A stretch of 64,000 bases of DNA from positions 124,001 to 188,000 of the forward strand of contig BQMJ01000024.1 in assembly GCA_025991245.1 (NCBI GenBank), given 5' to 3'. Shown piece by piece: positions 43,756-52,980 of this stretch. Source of the stretch: Galdieria partita. Its lineage: Eukaryota; Rhodophyta; Bangiophyceae; Galdieriales; Galdieriaceae. The number at the start of each line of letters is the position of its first letter. Within the stretch, counting starts at the first letter, position 1. Both the position numbers and the translations under genes were made by a program. A model generated the notes under the pieces. It did no database searches, was not told the origin of the DNA, and saw only the letters and a list, made by a program, of their open reading frames with translations.

Positions 43756-44538
43756 TTAGACTCCATAACTTTCTGCATAAGGAGTGGAAAAAGGATAATC
43801 ACCAGCAGCAGCTGGAATTGTGAAGCTTGGTAATAAGTAAGGAAGGTCAGGGTAACTTCCAAAACCGTTGATCTGGGAATAGGATCCCTTGCCTTTGGAG
43901 CTTCCGGTAGCTGTACCCTGATAAGATATTTGAGTTGAAGTTGCTACGGCTTCTGTAATTACTTGAGAGCCACCGTTACTTGAAGAATGACCAGTAACAG
44001 ATGCGATATAGCCCTTTCCATTTGAGGCAGTATTGAATTCAGCAGCTCCAGTTCCTTTTGTGGTGACATCACCAGTAGTTCCTCCGAGAAAGTTGGAATC
44101 GTCGCTGACTGATGTATCCGCAGAATTTCCATTTCCTTGAGAAACTCCTTGAACTGCATCGGTATATTTCCCAAAAGATCCAGCCTGACCATCTGCAGTG
44201 CCTTTTCCGTTGGTTGAACTTTTTGAACTTGTAGACTCATCACTCGATGATCCTGAGGAAGAAGCCGATGCAGCTCCGTTCTTTGTGGAGTCAGAAATAG
44301 TTGCTGAAAATAAAGAATTTGTATTAGGATCACTTGCGTCAAAACTTCCAGAAGATGCGCTTCCACCGGATTTTGAAGAAGCCGAGGTTGATCCTTGTAA
44401 ACTGGCACCTATTTCGGCGGAATATGAACCAGAGGCCGAGGCATCTCCCGACGTAGAACTTTCAGAAAAGCCAATTGGAGAAGAGGTGACTATGACAACT
44501 ATGCAAAGCAAAACTAAAGAGAGCACTAAAACTTTCAT
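43756..44538 (-). CDS. Secreted Ser/Gly-rich low-complexity protein
   Basis: This is a single exon of 260 residues. The signal peptide (KVLVLSLVLLCIVVIVTSSP) is followed by about 200 residues made mainly of Ser, Gly, Ala, Thr, Asn and Asp without cysteines, with motifs such as SGDASASGS, SASSSGSSS and GNGNSADTS. The C-terminal 40 residues differ: aromatic and Pro-rich (SYPDLPYLLPSFTIPAAAGD, YPFSTPYAESY). The layout suggests an extracellular matrix or cell-wall protein with many possible O-glycosylation sites, or a silk/glue-like secretion. No family recognised. A TATA box and two G-box copies lie just upstream. Confidence 0.7.
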   Translation of the reverse strand: MKVLVLSLVLLCIVVIVTSSPIGFSESSTSGDASASGSYSAEIGASLQGSTSASSKSGGSASSGSFDASDPNTNSLFSATISDSTKNGAASASSSGSSSDESTSSKSSTNGKGTADGQAGSFGKYTDAVQGVSQGNGNSADTSVSDDSNFLGGTTGDVTTKGTGAAEFNTASNGKGYIASVTGHSSSNGGSQVITEAVATSTQISYQGTATGSSKGKGSYSQINGFGSYPDLPYLLPSFTIPAAAGDYPFSTPYAESYGV

Positions 44539-45037
44539 GTTGTAAATGATTCTTGATTCAAACTGTCACTATGTACAGATGCAGCTTTTATAGTTTGCCT
44601 CAAGTTGTCGTTCCACGTGTAGATTGTATCTTTTGGCGACAAATGGCATCTTGATTCTTAACGCGACGAAAAGACTGTGCTGGATACATTCCACGTGTAT
44701 CAAGTGTCTCTTGAGCCACGAATAGACAATGCAAAGTTGCTGGATTCAGTTCCATTTGTAAGGATATTAACCATTCTCATGGCACTAAGCTGTTGGAGAA
44801 TCTCGGAGGATGGATGAGATTGTGTGGTGGAGAATCCATCAGAGAGAAGCCAACGAGTATCAACCAAATCGGCGATTTTATGGAATGATTGTTATGATGG
44901 ATAGTAAGTCTCATTGAAATCTTCTTATAAGCTCTACAAAGTATTTTGAAGATCAGCCAACCAAAGATTTCTATTTATATATATTCTTTATTTATTTAAT
45001 ATACTGATTCTAAAGCTTTCCCTACTCAAGTGTTCAC
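44539..45037. other. Gene-free stretch upstream of the secreted protein
   Basis: This is the intergenic DNA between the secreted protein gene and the 3' end of the next minus-strand gene. The promoter elements are listed separately. A diverged third copy of the ttcca(c/t)(g/t)tgta element occurs near 44751-44760. No other gene was seen. Confidence 0.3.
44581..44700 (-). promoter_or_regulatory. Promoter with TATA box and two G-boxes
   Basis: On the minus strand, ctataaaag (44585-44593) lies about 50 bp before the ATG of the Ser/Gly-rich protein. Further upstream the plus-strand element ttccacgtgta occurs twice (44611 and 44689), each with a CACGTG G-box core, 78 bp apart. A TATA box at this distance is the clearest core promoter in the window. 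Binding by bZIP or bHLH factors is inferred from the core. Confidence 0.5.
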
Positions 45038-46026
45038 CTATGTTTTAACCGAAAACCGGACCACAGGATCTCTCCTATTGAGTTGAAGATTGGGCATGAC
45101 TTGTTCTGATGACTTTACTTTTCTTTGATGAGCCAATTTCTTTGCAAATTTTCTCTTCAATCTCCTTCTTTCTCGTCGAAGTTCTCCTTTCTGTTGGCGA
45201 CTATGGAATAACAATGAGTGTTGTTTCTCCTTCTCATCTTTCATTTGTTGCATACTTTCGACTTTGGAACCAATCTCTTCCGCAACTCTTAACAACATTT
45301 CCTACACAAAGACATTTATTCCCAATACACCAAACTCATAGGATGTTCTCAACTACCTTTGTTGACTTCGAGTGCTGTTTTGATACTTTCTGACGACAAT
45401 CATCATCAGGTTGAAGTTTTTTCGAGAAAGCAAACATTCGACTATTCTTCCTAGATCTTTATCCATATAGTATGATTATTCTACAGAAAACAAAACTGCT
45501 TTGTAAAATACCTGTTTACAACTTGTTTCAACTCCCAAAGTGACAAGTCTCCTCTTAGATATTTGAAAAAACTAGAACGAATTGAAAGCAATATTCTCTT
45601 TCGTTTCCGTACACTTGGAATATCTCTCTTCAATATTTGACAAAATTTTACGTATATTCCGCGAAACAACGGTATTCTTTCCATAATAAAAGGCGTTTGC
45701 TCTCCTTTTTGTATCGCCAGGGATTCTTCTTCTCTCAGTTTCCTGGCAAGCTTCTCTTCAGTAAGTTCCTTAGTTGTCTTACACTGTGACAAGCTTTCCT
45801 CAGACAACAACAGTTTCTCGTTGTCAGAAAAAGGTATGTTTATCAAGATACAATCGTTGTCTGTGGAAACTGCATTGGTTCGACAGGGATCTACTTTACA
45901 GTCTTCTGGAAACTTGAGAAAAAGTTGATACTTTCTAGAGAAGCGAAATGTGTCGAGAGAAATGTGTGTGGGTTCTACTTGCTCTTTGTAAGAAACAAAC
46001 AATTTGTGCGATGGCGTTCTAATCAT
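45038..46026 (-). CDS. Basic helical protein, family not recognised
   Basis: Three exons encode about 285 residues. The start is MIRTPSHKLFVSYKEQVEPT at 46026. A 60-nt intron joins LSLWELKQVVNR to KNSRMFAFSKKLQPD, and a second of about 55 nt joins HSKSTK to EMLLRVAEEIGSKVES. The first part has a beta-rich stretch (RFSRKYQLFLKFPEDCKVDP) and a region with basic helices (RKRKRILLSIRSSFFKYLRG). The C-terminal 80 residues are strongly basic coiled coil (GELRRERRRLKRKFAKKLAH). A nuclear or RNA-binding role is suggested by charge only. The first exon join is supported because the alternative, a separate small gene starting at 45437, lacks an in-frame stop just upstream that is outside the intron. 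Confidence 0.55.
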
Positions 46027-46094
46027 ATAAAGTAGAGATATCAATTCTTCGAGATTGTGTTACATCATATCTTCAGTTTATATTTGACTCAAAA

Positions 46095-47261
46095 CTAGTC
46101 AGTTTCTTCAATAATTCTTCTTCTAGAACAATATCTTGAGCAACTTGGACAGTCTGGTGAACAACCATTTCTTAAATGCAAGTTCTTCGAGTCGTTCCAA
46201 GTCATTTCTATAGTATCATTCTTTGGAGTATTTGACAAATCTAAAGTACGGATGTATTCACTTATTTGTATCTCATAAAGAGGTTTGGAGTCTTGTTGCA
46301 CTTTTGTCAGAGTTTCCATTGGGCAGTCGATTCCATTTTCATCTTCAAACGTAGAACTTGTGTCACTGTCGGAATCATCAGAATCTGTAGAAGAAACATC
46401 AAAGATATCTTTTTCACTACTTGAAAAGCTATACAATGTATCCGATATATTTGTATAGTTATCATTCTGCTTCTTCATTATAGAAGTAACTTGATTTTGC
46501 GAAGATAATTTTGGTTTCCTTTTCGACTCATTCAAAGAACCCATTTCTTCAAAAGTTAAAATATTCGTTTGGACATTCAAAGGGAAATGACATGTTTTGA
46601 ATAGCAATTCTGAACAATCAGCAATAGCTTCTTCTAGAAATGTTACTATCAAGGTATGATTGAACCACTGAGGAGAACAAACCAAATCAACAAGTGTTTT
46701 GACCTTGCCTGAAATTCCTGAAGGAGCTTTGCCTAATCTTTTGGAATCCTTTTTGTTCCTTTCATTGTCATGTTTGGAGTAAGGAGCTGTACTATTCACT
46801 GGTTTAAGGGCTCTTGTCTTTGTTGGATGTTGCCAAGCCCATTCAAACTGTAAAGCTTCAGTTTTAGTCTCAAATCCATGGACAATGAGAACCATTTGCC
46901 AAGGACGAAAACATTTTGTTCTCAAAGCACCTCCAGCCTTCAAATCACCATTGTGTTGACGCAAACGTCTTTTAGGATTCATAGTAAATCCGATATAAGT
47001 GCGATTTTTTCCATACGGATGTTCAGAAAGTGATCTTAATAAATAGCAGCTATAGAAACCAGCGTCGTGTGTTTCTTCATGAGAATCCAATTCTTCTCCC
47101 AAGGAAGCAGAACACTGTAAAGTAGTGTTGAATTTATTCTCCAAGCGTACTCGAAGTTCAGGAAACGGAAAGGAGTCTTCTTCTTCTGAAACAGTTTCAG
47201 GTGAAGAAGATAATAAAGTATTGTCTGAGAGTTTTTCTATTCTGTTGCAAGTCAAAGACAT
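46095..47261 (-). CDS. SLX1: SLX1-type GIY-YIG structure-specific endonuclease
   Basis: This is a single exon of about 388 residues. The nuclease domain (about residues 68-155) reads FYSCYLLRSL, RTYIGFTMNPKRRLRQHNGD, LKAGGALRTKCFRPWQMVLI and ALQFEWAWQHP. It has the GIY-YIG tyrosines, the catalytic arginine (RRLRQHN) and glutamate (FEWAWQHP), all in the SLX1 arrangement. With SLX4 this enzyme cuts Holliday junctions and flaps. The usual C-terminal zinc (RING/PHD) domain is not evident: the tail is Ser/Asp-rich and ends with a short cluster CSPDCPSCSRYC. The start is the ATG at 47261; the upstream frame starts with GTG only. Confidence 0.83.
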   Translation of the reverse strand: MSLTCNRIEKLSDNTLLSSSPETVSEEEDSFPFPELRVRLENKFNTTLQCSASLGEELDSHEETHDAGFYSCYLLRSLSEHPYGKNRTYIGFTMNPKRRLRQHNGDLKAGGALRTKCFRPWQMVLIVHGFETKTEALQFEWAWQHPTKTRALKPVNSTAPYSKHDNERNKKDSKRLGKAPSGISGKVKTLVDLVCSPQWFNHTLIVTFLEEAIADCSELLFKTCHFPLNVQTNILTFEEMGSLNESKRKPKLSSQNQVTSIMKKQNDNYTNISDTLYSFSSSEKDIFDVSSTDSDDSDSDTSSTFEDENGIDCPMETLTKVQQDSKPLYEIQISEYIRTLDLSNTPKNDTIEMTWNDSKNLHLRNGCSPDCPSCSRYCSRRRIIEETD

Positions 47262-47663
47262 CACTAAGACATGGAAAGGCACATTCTCCTATTTCTAATT
47301 TCAAAACGGTCAAACTGTCTCTATCAAAGGTCCAAATGTGAGCTGTTTTTATGTGACTTTGCCAAATGTTTTCCTAAAATAACTTTGTTTTGTGAGACTA
47401 TGAATAAAAGTTGAATAGTTTCATGTTCCTATCCAGTATTTGTGAATACAGTGAGAACAAAAGACTCCATTTTTCAACAAAATATACAGAAAAAGAATTA
47501 CAGACGCTCACTTTTCAAACTTTCTATATTGAATTTTATTCAAAAGGTTCCGTCTCTTCTTAGGACGTTTGATGGATGTCAGTAACCAATAGAGGCAGAT
47601 AGACCAAGACAATATGAAAAAATTCCAAATTTCATAAAAGTGAGATTGATTGATTCATATTCT
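47262..47663. other. Gene-free stretch between divergent SLX1 and citramalate synthase genes
   Basis: About 400 AT-rich bases that should hold both promoters. No distinct element, RNA gene or repeat was recognised. Confidence 0.25.
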
Positions 47664-49664
47664 ATGGAGGAAGCAACTCTATATCATCCCACTTGCTCGT
47701 TGAATCTTTTCGGAGATATGGCCTACCTATGTTGGCCAAAACTTGGAAATAGTACAACTGTTCTCAATTGCAAGTGTTGGAAAAGTAACTCTTGTAAGCC
47801 TTTTGGTTTTCAGGTTGTTACAAAGTTTCCGACCACACTCTGGATCAAAAGGTACCAGAAACGAATATGGCTCTGTACAATGGATCATCAACAGCCCAAC
47901 CCTCCTCCTTTAGCATTAGATAGGATAGATATATATGATACAACCCTTAGAGATGGATCACAGGGAGAAAATATTTCTTTTACAGTAATTGACAAACTCC
48001 GAATAGCAAAGACCTTGGATGAGTTTGGAGTTCAGTACATAGAAGGTGGTTGGCCTGGAAGTAATCCCAAGGACGTAGAGTTTTTCAAGAGAGCCAAAAA
48101 AGAGCTGCATTTGGGTCATGCCAAGTTAGTAGCTTTCGGAAGTACACGAAGAAAGGGTATAGATTGTCAAGATGACGCTAATCTTAGGCTACTGACGGAA
48201 GCAGAAACTCCTACAGTGACCATCGTAGCCAAATCTTGTGAGAAACAAGTAGTGAAAGTTTTAAATGTTTCTTTAGAAGAAAATTTGGCCATGATTGAAG
48301 AGTCAGTTCGTTATTTGAAGGAGCACAATAAGGAAGTCATGGTAGATGCAGAACACTTCTTTGATGGATACAAACAGAACGCAGCTTATGCTTTGGCTTG
48401 TTTGGATGCAGCAATTCGTGGTGGAGCTGATGTGTTGGTGTTATGTGATACGAATGGAGGCTGTTTGCCTTGGGAAATTTATGAAACAACCCGATCGGTT
48501 GTTAGTCATTTTGGTAGTCATCAAAGGATTGGCATACATTGTCATAATGATATGGAATTGGCTGTATCCAATAGTTTATCGGCAGTTTATGCTGGAGCTT
48601 CACTTGTACAAGGAACGATGAATGGTTACGGAGAAAGGACTGGAAATGCCAATCTAGTTAGTATTATTCCGACTCTTCAACTGAAAATGAATTATAATGT
48701 AGTTGGTTCGAAGCTGTCATCTTTGACAGAGTTATCAAGATGGATGGATGAAGTAACCAATCTTCCTCATCAACCCTCTCGACCTTATGTTGGAGATTGT
48801 GCTTTTGCCCATAAAGGTGGATTGCATGTAGCTGCGATATTAAAGGATGAACAATCCTATCAACATATTGATCCGGCATTGGTAGGAAATCGAAGAAGGA
48901 TGTTGATTTCAGAGCTTTCAGGAAGAGGAAATATTGTTGACAAGATGAAGCAGATGCGACTTGTAACAGATTCTCAGTTGCAAGATCCTGAATGGAAACG
49001 ACGTATTCAAGGAATCTTAGAACAAGTCAAATCTCTGGAGAATAAGGGATATACTTTTGAAGGTGCAGAAGCTTCCATAGAATTGATGATACGACGAACT
49101 TTGAACAACTATCGTTCTCCCTTTGAACTATTGGATTTTACAGTATTGACTGGAAATAAGCGAGTTTATTATGGAGAGTCGTTGAGTGGAGACAATATTG
49201 TTACTGATGGAGTAATTTCGCCCGAGACTTTTCGGAATGAATCGATTACACAAGCTATTGTCAAACTTGGTATTTTGGAGACTTCAAATGGTGCTTGTCC
49301 TATAGAAAGGACGAGATGTTTTGAAGCAGCTGAAGGAAATGGTCCTTTAAATGCTGTGAATCTTGCATTGAAAAAAGCTCTTGTTCGTGTTCATGCTCCT
49401 CTAGAACATGTCAATCTTCAAGATTACAAGGTGCGTATTTTAGATAATGAATCTGCAACAGCTGCTATTACGCGTGTTATGGTGGAGTTTTACGATGCAG
49501 AAACAAAACGTGTCTGGAGCACAGTTTGTGCACATTCCAATATTATTGTTGCAAGTGTTCAAGCACTGATGGATGGATTCGAATATGCGTTGCTTCAGAG
49601 ACTACCTGCTTGTTTTATCCATTCTGAAGATGAGTCCTCTACTAAAAGCCCCGTTCTCTTGTAG
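47664..49664 (+). CDS. cimA: (R)-citramalate synthase
   Basis: This is a single exon of 666 residues. About 80 N-terminal residues, Cys/Lys-containing and low in acids, are a likely plastid transit peptide. The DRE-TIM catalytic domain starts IDIYDTTLRDGSQGENISFT, with metal-binding HCHNDMELAVSNSL and GTMNGYGERTGNANL. The region QYIEGGWPGSNPKDVEFF is the CimA/LeuA-like 3 type (EGGxPGxNxxD) rather than IPMS. A C-terminal LeuA-type regulatory domain follows. The enzyme condenses acetyl-CoA with pyruvate to citramalate, giving 2-oxobutyrate for isoleucine without threonine deaminase; feedback by isoleucine is expected from the family. Homologues are common in bacteria, and a bacterial origin is plausible but untested. 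Confidence 0.9.
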   Translation: MEEATLYHPTCSLNLFGDMAYLCWPKLGNSTTVLNCKCWKSNSCKPFGFQVVTKFPTTLWIKRYQKRIWLCTMDHQQPNPPPLALDRIDIYDTTLRDGSQGENISFTVIDKLRIAKTLDEFGVQYIEGGWPGSNPKDVEFFKRAKKELHLGHAKLVAFGSTRRKGIDCQDDANLRLLTEAETPTVTIVAKSCEKQVVKVLNVSLEENLAMIEESVRYLKEHNKEVMVDAEHFFDGYKQNAAYALACLDAAIRGGADVLVLCDTNGGCLPWEIYETTRSVVSHFGSHQRIGIHCHNDMELAVSNSLSAVYAGASLVQGTMNGYGERTGNANLVSIIPTLQLKMNYNVVGSKLSSLTELSRWMDEVTNLPHQPSRPYVGDCAFAHKGGLHVAAILKDEQSYQHIDPALVGNRRRMLISELSGRGNIVDKMKQMRLVTDSQLQDPEWKRRIQGILEQVKSLENKGYTFEGAEASIELMIRRTLNNYRSPFELLDFTVLTGNKRVYYGESLSGDNIVTDGVISPETFRNESITQAIVKLGILETSNGACPIERTRCFEAAEGNGPLNAVNLALKKALVRVHAPLEHVNLQDYKVRILDNESATAAITRVMVEFYDAETKRVWSTVCAHSNIIVASVQALMDGFEYALLQRLPACFIHSEDESSTKSPVLL

Positions 49665-49885
49665 ATTGAGCGGAATTTCCAACCAACAGGCTTTATATAT
49701 ATATATACAAGTAATAGCATCGTAACAAATCCTATCAGTGGTTACTTGAATCACATTGGACAAAGTTTTCTCAATATACTCGTAATGTCCTTATGGCATA
49801 AGAATTACGGGAATATCAAAAGATAACATTTTGGGACTACTTTACATCTATAAACAAATTTGGAATTACATAGTTTGTTACTAAA

Positions 49886-51265
49886 TTAGTATGAAATGGG
49901 ATACCAGGCTTCCAATATGTGACAAGTAAATTCCCTATGTGAACATAGAGTAGGACTATGAAAGGTATCACATTCTCCAGATGTACCACTCACAAAGTCT
50001 GAATCAATCCAAATAGCAAAATGCTTACCACCCCCTATAGCTAAAAAATCCATATTGCTTAGTTGAAAGGAATGATTTTCGGAAGACCATCGATAAACGT
50101 GATATTCTGGAGACAGAGTAAATACAAAACATTCTCCAGTGCCATAATAATGTAAGCTAGGCTTCCATGGTTGTGATGCATAACAACCAAAACAGTCACC
50201 GTCCGTATTCTTAATAAGGAGCAAAGTGGGACTTTTCTCCGATACTCGACTATAAAAAGTATGAATACTAATGCCATGATCATTCGTAGAGTAAAGAAGA
50301 CTCCAATTGCAATTTTGATAACGTCTCGGCATAGATAAAGAGAGCAATATCAAATCATTGGAACGAAGAATCGAGGAACTCTGCAACAGTTTTGGAGTAA
50401 AATGAGATAATGAATCTCCAGTTTCTGAAGTTCCCCAACGTAAACGCAACTCTTGCGTTGAAAAGTATAAACATTCCATAGGTCTTTGTAAACCCACAAA
50501 AGTAAAACTTTGCTCTTCACAAACGCGAATGAAACCTAATGGAATAGAAATATTGGCGTCCTTTAGCACTCGTTTCGAAAAGGATAACTCAGGACCATCT
50601 CTCAACTTTTTTTCAAATGAAACTTTCGAAATCTCTGTCCCTTCTGGAACGACAACTTCTGAATCTAAAGGCCTAAATACAAGCAAATCACCACGTAATG
50701 AAAGAGTTCCTTGAACTCCTTCACTTTCCTTTTGATCAACGGTTTTTAAAACATCAACAATAATTTCATTAGAGACCCTTTCGTTTTCCAAAGAGTCTTC
50801 CATTTCGTCCGAAACAGACTCTAACGAACTCCGCTCTGGTTGTAAGTTTTCACCGTTTTCCTTCTTTGTAGGTTTCTTCTTGTTCCAGAAGTGAGAACCC
50901 ACAAACTTTTCGCGTTTTGTGTTTTGAGACGTCTTGTTGACCAAGATTCTTTCACGGCTTGGACTCTTTGGCTGGAAAGTATCGTCAGCTTGCACGAATT
51001 TGGAAGTTTGTAGGTTTCCTTGAAGATTTTGTAGATTTCTCACTTGCAGCGAGAGAGATTCATTCTCAAAACGCAATTGCGCCAGTTCCACTTTCAACGC
51101 GGCTATTTGACTTTCCCATCCTTCTCTCCAGTAGCCAGAAGAATCCACAGACTTCTCGAATCCCCTTACAGAAGCCGAAGAGGCTGTATCGTTCATATTC
51201 AAAGATTCCTCATTTGCTTTATTCACAAGGTTTGTTTCCTCAGAAAGCTGTTGGGAGCCTTGCAT
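49886..51265 (-). CDS. TLDc domain protein (OXR1-like)
   Basis: This is a single exon of 459 residues. The N-terminal 110 residues include a coiled coil (about residues 52-85, SQIAALKVELAQLRFENESL, SLQVRNL). A middle region follows with a GRAM/PH-like beta pattern (GTLSLRGDLLVFRPLDSEVV). The C-terminal TLDc domain (about residues 295-459) has NWSLLYSTNDHGISIHTFYS, SPTLLLIKNTDGDCFGCYAS, GTGECFVFTLSP, FLAIGGGKHFAIWIDSDF, and GTSGECDTF. TLDc proteins (OXR1, NCOA7, TLDC2) protect against oxidative stress and several bind and disassemble V-ATPase. The GRAM-like plus TLDc order is that of OXR1/NCOA7. Confidence 0.87.
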   Translation of the reverse strand: MQGSQQLSEETNLVNKANEESLNMNDTASSASVRGFEKSVDSSGYWREGWESQIAALKVELAQLRFENESLSLQVRNLQNLQGNLQTSKFVQADDTFQPKSPSRERILVNKTSQNTKREKFVGSHFWNKKKPTKKENGENLQPERSSLESVSDEMEDSLENERVSNEIIVDVLKTVDQKESEGVQGTLSLRGDLLVFRPLDSEVVVPEGTEISKVSFEKKLRDGPELSFSKRVLKDANISIPLGFIRVCEEQSFTFVGLQRPMECLYFSTQELRLRWGTSETGDSLSHFTPKLLQSSSILRSNDLILLSLSMPRRYQNCNWSLLYSTNDHGISIHTFYSRVSEKSPTLLLIKNTDGDCFGCYASQPWKPSLHYYGTGECFVFTLSPEYHVYRWSSENHSFQLSNMDFLAIGGGKHFAIWIDSDFVSGTSGECDTFHSPTLCSHREFTCHILEAWYPISY

Positions 51266-51396
51266 TCCCTAGCACTGTTTTCCTAACGACTAGTGAGTTT
51301 CAACAATCTCAGCAAAATCATTGAACGTGCCATTTGCCAATTCTATTCTTTGCGTGGTGTTGCGTGTCTCAAACCTAAAAGCATCGAGTCCTTGAT

Positions 51397-52324
51397 ATGG
51401 ACGTTTTAGGAGTTGTGGCTCGTATGAATACTGTTTCCGAAGACTTTCTTGTTTATTGGGTTAATAGTCGTATTCTGGACCCTCTACTTTCTACTCAAAC
51501 AGCTCCCGAGGCCATTCCTTTGTGGAGACGTTCGCTCGTTACCTGGTTTCTTGTATATTTTGGTTCCATATTTATCTATTATTTTTTTGGTTGGATGGAT
51601 TATTACTTTATCTTCCTTCGTAATGAAAAGCGTAAGAATCCTAATTTCCTTGTAAACAGCAAGATGTTGTGGAAGGAGATATGGATGAGCACTTGGAGTT
51701 TGTTTGTTATGTCTGCTTTTACAACTCCTATGGAAGTATTGGTACAATTGGTATGTTGTTTTTTTGTTGCGCAATTTGCTTTGTTTGAAAATTATCTTGC
51801 AGGGTTACTCGAAAGTGTATCACCGTGTCGAAGACTATGGTTGGTTTTATCTAGCCATATCGCCTTTTTTGTTTGTATTTTTCTCAGACACTTTGATTTA
51901 TTTTATTCATTTGGGACTTCATCATCGACTTGTCTACAAACATCTTCATAAACCTCATCATAGTTTTATAGATACTACTCCTTTTGCTGCATTTGCCTTT
52001 CATCCTATTGATGGTTTTCTTCAAGGAGTTCCATACCAATTATATGTATTTTGCTTACCCATTCATGCAAGTCTTCATTTAGTGAGCCTGACAGTGGTTG
52101 GAGTGTGGACTATTAATATTCATGACAGAGTTACTTTTCAGATTCCCGGTGTGAATGGAGCAGGGCATCACCGTGTTCATCACAAAACCTTTAAAAGTAA
52201 TTATGGACAATACACAGTCTTTTGGGACAGAGTATTTGGAACTTTTAAAGATCCGGTTGAATGGATGCAACAAGGCTCCAAGGAAGATAGAGAAGAAGAC
52301 GTATATGGTAAAAAATATATTTAG
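51397..52324 (+). CDS. SC5D: C-5 sterol desaturase (ERG3/SC5D family)
   Basis: Two exons are joined by an intron of about 52 nt (51750-51801), giving MEVLVQL|GYSKVYHRVEDYGWFY. The fatty acid hydroxylase superfamily histidine boxes are complete: HLGLHH, HKPHH and HHRVHH. Membrane segments are seen (SLVTWFLVYFGSIFIYYFFG, LAISPFLFVFFSDTLIYFI). WRxxxxxW...IFxYYFF and the HxxTTPFAAFAFHPIDGFLQG block are typical of lathosterol/episterol C-5 desaturases, which use cytochrome b5 in the ER. The C-terminus KKYI has a KKxx form suitable for ER retrieval. It is divergent from the TLDc gene with 131 bp between start codons. Confidence 0.9.
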
Positions 52325-52548
52325 GAATGGAGTGGATAGCTATGATCAATGTTATCTATTTTGTATTAGATATTGATTTTGTCTATGTAAGGTTTTATTA
52401 TATTGGTAAACAATTGTACCTTTGTTGAGGATTTTTATTGGGTTGGTATGTTTTCCTAGTTTTGATAGAAACCATTGAGATTCTCACGAAAGGGCGGATG
52501 GAATGTCCGATTTCATTTTTCCTTAGACGTCATTTGTGCTTTTGGAAT

Positions 52549-52788
52549 ATGACGACATCAGCAGCTCGTAAGAGAGTTGTGGCTTCTGAAAAATTTGAAG
52601 ACAAGGGTGTAAAGAAGAACTTTGGCCAAAACAAAGACAAGAAAAATTCTATATGGTCTTCATCGCTCCCTGTAAGTCCTGTTACGTTGGGTTTTATTTT
52701 ATTCGTCGTTGTTGGTAGCAGTTTCCTTCCCATCATACGAGCTGCCTTTGGAAGGAAATTGGGTATTGACAGTGTACCAGAGTTGTAG
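52549..52788 (+). CDS. RAMP4/SERP1-like ER translocon-associated protein
   Basis: This is a single exon of 79 residues from the ATG at 52549. A basic hydrophilic N-terminus (ARKRVVASEKFEDKGVKKNF, GQNKDKKN) is followed by one C-terminal membrane segment (about residues 46-65, VTLGFILFVVVGSSFLPIIR). This tail-anchored form, with NITxRG/KK-like sequence before a single span ending GSxxxxII, is that of RAMP4/SERP1/Ysy6, small proteins bound to Sec61. It lies between a sterol desaturase and a p24 receptor gene. The short length makes the family assignment less certain than for neighbours. Confidence 0.7.
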   Translation: MTTSAARKRVVASEKFEDKGVKKNFGQNKDKKNSIWSSSLPVSPVTLGFILFVVVGSSFLPIIRAAFGRKLGIDSVPEL

Positions 52789-52980
52789 AGGTTTGCAAGC
52801 GGTTGTTGAGTATCCTTTCAAAAAGGCTAAATAGAATTTCTATGGATAGGTTGCCCTCAGTTTCCATTCTCTCTTTATTGGTGCAACTTGTCTCATTAAT
52901 AAAACGCTGTTGTTGTTAATATGACACCAAGAGATATATTTCAGAACTGTTGTTTTCATTCAATCAAGTGATGGTTTACT

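Noticed and set aside
44198-44545. Acidic plus-strand frame opposite the Ser/Gly-rich protein
   Set aside because: A consequence of Ser-rich codons on the other strand; no independent support, and the minus-strand frame has a signal peptide and promoter.
52438-52548. N-terminal extension of the RAMP4-like protein
   Set aside because: Begins with TT-type codon only and adds a hydrophobic stretch not found in the family; the ATG at 52549 gives the expected size.
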